In this document: positions 1 through 5,389 of the stretch, piece by piece
How the letters are laid out: each line of letters opens with the position of its first letter
Position numbering within the stretch: position 1 is the first letter of the stretch
Assembly (NCBI GenBank): GCA_026985625.1
Contig: JALSQC010000022.1
Span: forward strand, 1 to 5,389
From: Bacteroidales bacterium
GTDB taxonomy: Bacteria; Bacteroidota; Bacteroidia; Bacteroidales; JAFGXI01
Length of the DNA: 5,389 bases
Direction of reading: 5' to 3'
The notes under the pieces: model-generated
Told to the model about the DNA's origin: nothing
Databases searched by the model: none
The model's input: only the letters and a program-made list of their open reading frames with translations
Made by a program: the position numbers and the translations under genes

Positions 1-1
1 A

Positions 2-1663
2 GAAAAAATACAACTAAAAAATAACGAGTATTGGAACGAAACCCATTTAGACCCAATATTAAACGAACAAGGCGAGATATACAGAGTTTTATTATGGACT
101 TTGGATATAACCGAAAGCGAAAATAATATTCAAGCATTAAAACAATCACAAGAAAGATATGCTCTTGTAGCAATGGGAGGCAATGACGGAATCTGGGATT
201 GGAATATAAAAACAAACGAAATTTATCTATCGCCAAGATGGAAAGAAATATTAGGTTACGACAAAAATGATAAATTAGAGAAATACGGAATACACGATAA
301 ATTAACACACCCCGACGATTTGGAAACAGCAAAAAAAACATTAGAAGAATATCTGTCGGGAAAAACGCAAGAATATTATGTAGAAATAAGATTAAAAAGT
401 AAATCGGGAGAATATATTTGGGTTGCAGAACGCGGAGCTTGTTTAAGAGACGATAAAGGAACTCCGTATCGTATAGCAGGGTCGATTACAAATATATCAT
501 ACCGTAAAGAAAAAGAAAAAGAACTGCAAGAACTCACAAAAACATTACTCGAAGAGCGAAACATGTTTCTTAAAGGAGATATTATAATTAATCGCATTAA
601 AGCCGACGAGAAAGCTAATTTTACATTTATATCAGATAATGTAAAAGAATTATTGGGTTATGATAAAACAGATTTTTTAGAAAATAAATTATCGTTTTTT
701 GATATTATACACCCCGATGATAAAAAAAATATTGAAAAAATAAGACTCGATGCCTTTTATAATAAAAAAGATACTGTAGAGTTTCCGTATTACCGATTAA
801 TAAAAAAGAATAAAGATTTTGTTTGGGTAAAAAATTATGCAACAATAATAAAAGACGATAATAATATACCGATAGAATTTTTTGGATACTTTATCAATAT
901 AAGCGATAAAATATCAGCCGAAGAAAAATTAATGGAAAATAAACTTAAATTCGAAAAATTATTTACCGAAGCCAGCGATGCAATATTAATAATAAAAGAT
1001 AATAAAATTACCGATTTTAATAATAAAGCAATAGAGCTTTTTAGATATAACGCCCAAGAATTTAAAAAAATAGCTTTAGAAAAACTAAGTTACAAAAATC
1101 AAGAAAAAAACGAACATTTTGAAGAAATATTTAAACTAGTAAAACAAGGCGAAAAACAAACTTTTTATTGGAAATTTAATCGCAAAGACAACTCAACTTT
1201 TGATGCAGAGGTAAGCTTGACATCTATAAGTTTAAAAAACGAAATACTTTTACAAGCCATAATACGAGATATTACTTTAAGAAAAAGTATGGAAAAAGCC
1301 CTTAAAGAAAACGAAGAAAAAATTAAAAGCATATACGACGCTATTCCTGATTTAATTTTTATTATAGACAAAAACGGAGATTACCTCGATTACAAACCCG
1401 ATGCACAAGGAATATTAGAAGTGCCACGAGAAGATATTATAGGGAAAAACCTCGTTGACTTTTTCGGAAAAGAAAAAACAAAAGAAATACTCGAAAAAAT
1501 AAACGAAACAATAAAAACAGGTGTTACGGGAACATACGAATATTATTTAGACTCTAACATTGGCAAACGACGTTTCGAAAGCAGAATCACTAAAATAAAC
1601 AATAATTCTATTCTCTCAATAGTTAGAGATGTTACAGAACAAAAACAAAAAACATTAATTTAA
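2..1663 (+). CDS. Multi-PAS domain sensory protein, C-terminal part (5' end beyond the window)
   Basis: This is a signal-sensing protein built from tandem PAS domains; ligand and partner are unknown. The frame is open from base 2, so the true start lies off the left edge. The TTG at 101 is internal, since it sits inside a PAC-type strand (YRVLLWTLDITESE) with coding sequence before it. 553 residues are visible. They form the tail of one PAS/PAC unit (nt 2-121) and four more units at about nt 149-499, 572-913, 941-1285 and 1307-1642. The second and third units are PAS_3-like, with LGYD, HPDD and WV landmarks; the last resembles PAS_4 (DLIFIIDKNGDYLDYK). Charged helical linkers of the kind that join PAS units separate them (for example RKEKEKELQEL). 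No transmembrane segment is visible. The protein ends RDVTEQKQKTLI with TAA, with no HisKA, HATPase, GGDEF or DNA-binding domain after it. An output or membrane domain could lie in the unseen N-terminal part. The PAS assignment is secure; the protein's role is not. Confidence 0.9.
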   Translation, partial: EKIQLKNNEYWNETHLDPILNEQGEIYRVLLWTLDITESENNIQALKQSQERYALVAMGGNDGIWDWNIKTNEIYLSPRWKEILGYDKNDKLEKYGIHDKLTHPDDLETAKKTLEEYLSGKTQEYYVEIRLKSKSGEYIWVAERGACLRDDKGTPYRIAGSITNISYRKEKEKELQELTKTLLEERNMFLKGDIIINRIKADEKANFTFISDNVKELLGYDKTDFLENKLSFFDIIHPDDKKNIEKIRLDAFYNKKDTVEFPYYRLIKKNKDFVWVKNYATIIKDDNNIPIEFFGYFINISDKISAEEKLMENKLKFEKLFTEASDAILIIKDNKITDFNNKAIELFRYNAQEFKKIALEKLSYKNQEKNEHFEEIFKLVKQGEKQTFYWKFNRKDNSTFDAEVSLTSISLKNEILLQAIIRDITLRKSMEKALKENEEKIKSIYDAIPDLIFIIDKNGDYLDYKPDAQGILEVPREDIIGKNLVDFFGKEKTKEILEKINETIKTGVTGTYEYYLDSNIGKRRFESRITKINNNSILSIVRDVTEQKQKTLI

Positions 1664-1675
1664 TATAAAAATAAA
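1664..1675 (+). promoter_or_regulatory. A/T-only translation initiation region of fbp
   Basis: The 12 bases between the PAS stop codon and the fbp ATG consist only of A and T and contain no GGAG-like Shine-Dalgarno core. Bacteroidota commonly start translation at A-rich leaders without a Shine-Dalgarno sequence, and this spacer fits that habit. Translational coupling to the preceding gene is another possibility. The composition is seen directly; its function is inferred. Confidence 0.4.
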
Positions 1676-2695
1676 ATGGCATATCAACCAAAAACATTAC
1701 ACGAAATAATAATACAACAACAATCAGCTTTTCCGTATGCAAAAGGAGAACTTTCAAGATTACTTAGCCATATTGCAATTGCTGCAAAAATAGTTCATAA
1801 AAAAGTAAACAAAGCCGGACTTGTTGATATACTCGGCGATGCGGGAAATGTTAATGTGCAAGGCGAAGGACAAAAACTATTAGATGTTTTTGCAAACGAA
1901 ACTTTTTTACGCTCGTTCCAAGCCAGCGGTATAGTTGCTGGAGTAGCCTCAGAAGAAAACGAGAATATTATAATATTTGACGATAACCTATCGGTTAACA
2001 GTAAATATGTAATTTGTATGGACCCTTTAGACGGCTCGTCAAATATAGATGTAAATGTATCTATAGGAACAATATTTTCAATTTACAGAAGAATATCTCC
2101 TGCAGGACAAAAAGTAGTAAACGAAGATTTTTTACAGCCGGGCTCTAAACAAGTAGCAGCAGGATATATCATATATGGCTCTTCAACAATGATGGTGTAT
2201 ACAACAGGATTAGGAACAACAGGGTTTACTTTAGACCCGTCGATAGGAGAATTTTGTCTTTCGACATTAGAAATGAAAACACCTAAAGATGGAAAAATTT
2301 ATTCTATTAACGAAGGAAACTATATAAAATTTCCTCGAGGAGTAAAAGATTTTATAAAATATTGTCAAGAAAAAGACGAAGAAACAAAAAGGCCATGGAC
2401 ATCGCGATATATAGGCTCTTTAGTTGCCGATTTTCACAGAAATTTAATAAAAGGAGGCATCTTTATTTATCCAAAAACAGAACAATCGCCAAACGGAAAA
2501 TTAAGATTACTTTACGAATGTAACCCTATTGCCTTTTTAGCAGAACAAGCCGGAGGCAAAGCAACCGATGGCTTAGGAAATAGAATTTTAGATATTAAAC
2601 CTACAAATATTCACCAAAGAGTACCTTTTTATACCGGCTCTACAAATATGGTAGATAAAGCCGAGGAATTTATGTTTAAATATCACAATTTATAG
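1676..2695 (+). CDS. fbp: Class I fructose-1,6-bisphosphatase
   Basis: This cytosolic enzyme (EC 3.1.3.11) hydrolyses fructose 1,6-bisphosphate to fructose 6-phosphate and phosphate, the committed step of gluconeogenesis. The 339-residue length is normal for class I, and the sequence closely resembles E. coli Fbp throughout. The metal-site residues are present: E93 and E94 in ASEEN, D116 and D119 in the signature DPLDGSSN, and E281 in YECNP. The substrate region SRYIGSLVADFHRNL (243-257) and KLRLLYE (275-281) is intact. K110-Y111 and R138/R139 match positions that bind AMP in the mammalian enzyme, and GEL (24-26) matches part of the N-terminal AMP loop, so AMP inhibition is plausible but unproven. 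The ATG at 1676 is chosen because it is the first start after the upstream stop and gives the family's usual N-terminus. The gene begins 12 bases after the PAS gene, so it may be co-transcribed with it. I saw no promoter of the Bacteroidota type (TAnnTTTG) just upstream. Confidence 0.97.
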   Translation: MAYQPKTLHEIIIQQQSAFPYAKGELSRLLSHIAIAAKIVHKKVNKAGLVDILGDAGNVNVQGEGQKLLDVFANETFLRSFQASGIVAGVASEENENIIIFDDNLSVNSKYVICMDPLDGSSNIDVNVSIGTIFSIYRRISPAGQKVVNEDFLQPGSKQVAAGYIIYGSSTMMVYTTGLGTTGFTLDPSIGEFCLSTLEMKTPKDGKIYSINEGNYIKFPRGVKDFIKYCQEKDEETKRPWTSRYIGSLVADFHRNLIKGGIFIYPKTEQSPNGKLRLLYECNPIAFLAEQAGGKATDGLGNRILDIKPTNIHQRVPFYTGSTNMVDKAEEFMFKYHNL

Positions 2696-2727
2696 ATATT
2701 ATTATCAAGGGTGTTTTTTTTCCATAT
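2696..2727. other. Convergent intergenic spacer with a T8 run, possible weak terminator for fbp
   Basis: This 32-base spacer separates the ends of the two converging transcription units. A run of eight T lies at 2714-2721 on the + strand, as expected after a rightward terminator. The only nearby inverted repeat is a 4-bp GATA/TATC stem at 2695-2706, which is too weak and too far from the T run to be a convincing intrinsic terminator. No U-run signal is seen for transcripts arriving on the - strand. Transcription may end by another mechanism, or overlap into the opposing gene. Confidence 0.3.
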
Positions 2728-3627
2728 TTAGTATGATATTATTGTTTCGTTTTTATTAGATACGATTTTAACTTTACATCCTAATTTTAATGCAAAATTT
2801 TGTTCTTGATGTCCTGCCGGAAAGTCAAATATTACAGGATAATTATATTCTTTTACGGCATTTAAAATAATATCTTTTACCGACATCCCGAAATCAGATT
2901 TTTTTTCTTTTATATTGGTAAAACTGCCAACAATAAGAGCTTTTAAATTTTTAAGTTTTTTGCCTAATTTTAAATTTTGCATAATTCTGTCGATAGTATA
3001 TAAATACTCGCCAACATCCTCTATAAAAAGAATTTTTTTATAGGTATTTATATCATATGGAGTTCCTCTTAAACTATAAATAATAGATAAGTTTCCGCCT
3101 ACTAATTCGCCTTGTGCACTGCCTAAAATATTTTGTTTAGATGTTTTTATTTTATATTCGATTTTTTTGCCAAAAATTATTTTTTTTAAACTGCTTAACG
3201 ATTTGTTCTCGTCTAAATTATTGTAATTTATAGGCATTGTTCCGTGTATAGAGCAAACTCTTACCATTTTATTAAGATACGAGTGAAAAACGGTGATATC
3301 GCTATAACCTATAATCCATTTAGGATTATTTAAAAATTTCGAAAAATTTAATTTGTCTATAATCTGAATTGAGCCATAGCCTCCACGGGCACAAAAAATT
3401 GCTTTTGTTTTGTTGTCATTTATAGCATCTTGAAAATCTGATAATCGTTGTAATGGTTTTGCCGAAAATTTGTAATAGTTATTTTTTATGTTTTTGCCTA
3501 TTTTTACTTTAAGATCTAAAGTCTCGAGATATTGTTTTGCTTTTGTAATTTTTGCATAATCTATTTTTCCTGCAGGAGCAACAATATAAACAGTATCGCC
3601 TTTTTTTAGATATTCGGGAGTTGTCAT
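2728..3627 (-). CDS. LD-carboxypeptidase, peptidase family S66 (LdcA-like)
   Basis: Enzymes of this family cleave the L,D bond before the terminal D-alanine of murein tetrapeptides, feeding peptidoglycan recycling; some relatives degrade microcin C-type peptides. The 299-residue length is normal. The expected catalytic triad can be placed: Ser109 in the nucleophile motif GYSDIT, Glu203 in FIEDVGE and His273 in AGHQEQN. Other family blocks are present: the N-terminal KKGDTVYIVAPAG, CARGGYGS (79-86), HGTMP (128-132), GELVGGNLS (173-181) and LIVGSF (231-236). No signal peptide is evident, which agrees with a cytosolic recycling role. The ATG at 3627 starts 2 bases after the stop of the isoprenyl synthase gene, so the two are very likely co-transcribed and perhaps translationally coupled. 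It is the last gene of the minus-strand block. Family assignment is firm. Murein tetrapeptide as substrate is the family's usual role; it is not shown here. Confidence 0.93.
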   Translation of the reverse strand: MTTPEYLKKGDTVYIVAPAGKIDYAKITKAKQYLETLDLKVKIGKNIKNNYYKFSAKPLQRLSDFQDAINDNKTKAIFCARGGYGSIQIIDKLNFSKFLNNPKWIIGYSDITVFHSYLNKMVRVCSIHGTMPINYNNLDENKSLSSLKKIIFGKKIEYKIKTSKQNILGSAQGELVGGNLSIIYSLRGTPYDINTYKKILFIEDVGEYLYTIDRIMQNLKLGKKLKNLKALIVGSFTNIKEKKSDFGMSVKDIILNAVKEYNYPVIFDFPAGHQEQNFALKLGCKVKIVSNKNETIISY

Positions 3628-3629
3628 AT

Positions 3630-4604
3630 TTAATATACTCTATTTAAAAGTTGTTCGGCTAAATTAAATAAGATTGTTTTTTTTGTGTTGTCAACGTTTA
3701 TTTTTTTTAGATATTTTAATGCTTCAGACTGATATTCGTTCATTTTGTCTACAGCAAGTTGCTTTACGTTTAATTTGTTATATACATCTATTACTTTTGA
3801 TATTTTTTCGTCGTTATTTATATTTTTATTGTTAATTAGGTTTGTTAATGTTTTATAATCGTTGCTATTGGCTTTGTTTAGTGCTGATATTAGCATAAAT
3901 GTTTTTTTGTTTTCGATAATATCTCCACCTATTTTTTTTCCAAAATTATCGACATTCCCGTAAACATCAAGAAAATCGTCTTTTAGTTGAAATGTCAGAC
4001 CTAAATATTTTCCAAAGTTATAAAGGTTTTGTAAGTCTTGTTCGGGAGCATCGGCAAGAATTCCTCCTATTTTTAGCGATGAAGCTAGTAAAACAGCAGT
4101 TTTTAATTCTATCATTTTAATATACTCGTTTATACTTACGTTTTTTATTTTCTCAAAATAAAGATCGTATTGTTGGCCTTCGCAAACTTCGAGTCCTGTG
4201 CGATTAAATTCTAAAAAAACTTTTTTAAATTTTGAGGCTTCTAAATCGGTAAAAAAATCGTATGCTATTATAAGCATAGCATCTCCTGATAAAATAGCTG
4301 TATTTTTATTCCATTTTTTATGTACTGTTATTTTGTTTCGACGTATATCGGCATTGTCCATAATATCGTCGTGTATAAGAGTAAAATTATGAAAAATTTC
4401 TAATCCTATAGCAGGTTTTAGATATTTATCTATATCATCAAAATATAAATTATATGCTGCAAGAACCATTGCAGGGCGTAAACGTTTTCCGCCAAGCGAT
4501 AAAATATAATTTATGGGTTTATACAAATCAACGGGTTCTTTGTTAAACTCGTGTAATTTTATGTAATTATTAATTAAATTTTTAAGCTCTGAGAATGTGT
4601 GCAT
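3630..4604 (-). CDS. Trans-isoprenyl diphosphate synthase (polyprenyl synthetase; GGPP/FPP synthase-like)
   Basis: This soluble enzyme condenses isopentenyl diphosphate with allylic diphosphates to make the prenyl chains used for quinones, carotenoids or lipid carriers. The 324-residue length is normal. GGKRLRP lies at 38-44. The first aspartate-rich motif is DDIMD (79-83), preceded by HNFTLIH, and the second is DDFLD (209-213) within FQLKDDFLD. GQQYDL (143-148) and KKTFML (233-238) are also typical. The first motif has no two-residue insertion, unlike bacterial IspA-type farnesyl synthases, and carries Phe74 five residues before its first Asp. That combination resembles archaeal-type geranylgeranyl diphosphate synthases, so a C20 or shorter product is the best guess. 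The ATG at 4604 follows the epimerase stop by 5 bases and is preceded by an A-run without a Shine-Dalgarno sequence. Family assignment is secure; chain length is inferred. Confidence 0.94.
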   Translation of the reverse strand: MHTFSELKNLINNYIKLHEFNKEPVDLYKPINYILSLGGKRLRPAMVLAAYNLYFDDIDKYLKPAIGLEIFHNFTLIHDDIMDNADIRRNKITVHKKWNKNTAILSGDAMLIIAYDFFTDLEASKFKKVFLEFNRTGLEVCEGQQYDLYFEKIKNVSINEYIKMIELKTAVLLASSLKIGGILADAPEQDLQNLYNFGKYLGLTFQLKDDFLDVYGNVDNFGKKIGGDIIENKKTFMLISALNKANSNDYKTLTNLINNKNINNDEKISKVIDVYNKLNVKQLAVDKMNEYQSEALKYLKKINVDNTKKTILFNLAEQLLNRVY

Positions 4605-4609
4605 TTTTT

Positions 4610-5389
4610 TTATTGGTTTAACTCGAATAATCCAATTTCTAAAAGTTTTTTTATTCCTGTTTCCAAATCAATTAAATTATCCGAATGTAATTTTTTCATT
4701 TTTGTAATATCGGGACGTCTGCCTCTCATATCTCCTTCTTCGAGAGCGGGAGTAAATATTATTTTAGATTTAGACCCGATAATATCAATAATTTTTTTTG
4801 CTAAATCTATAATCGGAATCTCTATGTTTCCGCCAACATTAACAACATCGTTTATAAATTTATTTTCGTAAAAAGCATTGGTGCAAGCTTTTATATTGTC
4901 GTCGATATAACAAAAAGTACGGGTTTGTTTTCCGTCGCCATAAATAGTAATATCGTTATTTTTTAATGCGTTAAATATAAATTTACTTATTACAAAATTT
5001 TTACTTTGTTTTGGGCCGTATGTATTAAAAAAGCGAAATATTGTAAAATTCAGGTTATATTCTTTAAAATACGAACGACAAAAAGCTTCGCCAATATTTT
5101 TTACTATTGCATAAGGTAATCGCGAGTTTAACGGGGTTGTGTTTTCGTTTTGAGGATATTCTACGGGTTCGCCGTATATTTCCGACGACGACGAATAAAA
5201 TACTCTTTTTACTCCTGTGTTTTTCGATAGTTCAAGAACGTTTTTTATTCCGTCGATATCGTTTAAAACTTTTATAGGGTTTTCGAGAGTATTTTTTACT
5301 CCCACAACGGCTGCGTAATGAAAAACATAATCGAATTTATATGATAACATTACCTCGGCAAGATTTTGTCTGTTATTTACGTCTAATTT
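4610..5389 (-). CDS. NAD-dependent epimerase/dehydratase (extended SDR), N-terminus beyond the window
   Basis: This enzyme probably acts on a nucleotide sugar for surface polysaccharide synthesis. The frame stays open from the ATG at 5350 for 13 more codons to the right edge (reading KLDVNNRQNLAEV), so that ATG is internal and the Rossmann GxxGxxG start is off-window. 259 codons are visible. Numbering from the ATG at 5350, the extended-SDR landmarks are DYVFHYAA (7-14), the catalytic serine region YSSSSEIYG (52-60), the YxxxK pair Y80 and K84 in YAIVK, RFFNTYGP (106-113), ITIYGDGKQTRTFCYIDD (134-151) and VNVGG (170-174). The FNTYGP and YGDGxQTRxFCYxDD pattern is strong in UDP-glucuronate decarboxylases and dTDP-glucose 4,6-dehydratase or GalE relatives, so the exact reaction cannot be fixed from this fragment. 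It is the first visible gene of the minus-strand block, 5 bases ahead of the isoprenyl synthase gene. More sugar-nucleotide genes could lie to the right. Confidence 0.9.
   Translation of the reverse strand, partial: KLDVNNRQNLAEVMLSYKFDYVFHYAAVVGVKNTLENPIKVLNDIDGIKNVLELSKNTGVKRVFYSSSSEIYGEPVEYPQNENTTPLNSRLPYAIVKNIGEAFCRSYFKEYNLNFTIFRFFNTYGPKQSKNFVISKFIFNALKNNDITIYGDGKQTRTFCYIDDNIKACTNAFYENKFINDVVNVGGNIEIPIIDLAKKIIDIIGSKSKIIFTPALEEGDMRGRRPDITKMKKLHSDNLIDLETGIKKLLEIGLFELNQ

Noticed and set aside
101..103. TTG as the start codon of the PAS gene
   Set aside because: The same frame is open back to base 2 and encodes the end of a PAS/PAC unit there, so this codon is an internal leucine.
376..597. 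Open frame on the - strand inside the PAS gene
   Set aside because: It lies wholly within a coding sequence with clear PAS motifs and resembles no family I know. The same holds for the - strand frame at 1165-1371.
2695..2706. Inverted repeat GATA/TATC as a terminator stem
   Set aside because: The stem is only 4 A/T-rich base pairs and the T run begins 8 bases later, so a stable intrinsic terminator is unlikely.
4599..4871. Open frame on the + strand opposite the epimerase gene
   Set aside because: It mirrors a well-supported - strand gene and its protein is low-complexity hydrophobic. The + strand frame at 4198-4392, opposite the prenyl synthase gene, is rejected for the same reason.
5183..5195. 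CGA trinucleotide repeat
   Set aside because: On the - strand these are four TCG serine codons in the SSSSEIYG catalytic motif, so family conservation explains the repeat.
5348..5350. ATG as the true start of the epimerase gene
   Set aside because: The frame continues 13 codons to the window edge with SDR-like sequence, and starting here would remove the NAD-binding Rossmann start.

Overview
The window is AT-rich and fully packed with genes. The coding strands are A-rich, the spacers are short, and no start codon I checked has a clear Shine-Dalgarno sequence: the bases before the starts at 1676, 3627 and 4604 are A/T-only or nearly so. Together with the gene families present, this suggests a low-GC member of the Bacteroidota (Bacteroidales, Cytophaga or Flavobacteria-like). 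The phylum is an inference from composition and protein style, and no marker gene in the window proves it.

Layout: five protein genes in two converging blocks. The left block (+ strand) holds the C-terminal 553 codons of a multi-PAS sensory protein, open at the left edge. It ends in a PAS domain with no histidine kinase or other output module. After 12 bases comes a complete class I fructose-1,6-bisphosphatase gene (fbp, 1676-2695). The right block (- strand, read from right to left) holds an NAD-dependent sugar-nucleotide epimerase/dehydratase whose N-terminus lies beyond the right edge. It is followed after 5 bases by a complete trans-isoprenyl diphosphate synthase, and after 2 more bases by a complete S66-family LD-carboxypeptidase. 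The two blocks meet tail to tail across a 32-base spacer (2696-2727) that holds a T8 run but no convincing hairpin.

How the genes may work together: the three minus-strand genes look like one transcription unit with an envelope theme, namely sugar-nucleotide modification, isoprenoid precursor supply (quinones, carotenoids or lipid carrier) and murein tetrapeptide recycling. That shared theme is inferred from spacing and family roles. fbp is a gluconeogenic housekeeping enzyme. Its closeness to the PAS gene makes co-transcription plausible, but does not show that the sensor regulates it.

I found no RNA genes, mobile elements, CRISPR arrays or clear promoters, and no stretch over 300 bases without a gene. 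I see no strong evidence of an undescribed system. The most unusual point is the PAS array that stops without an output domain directly in front of fbp.
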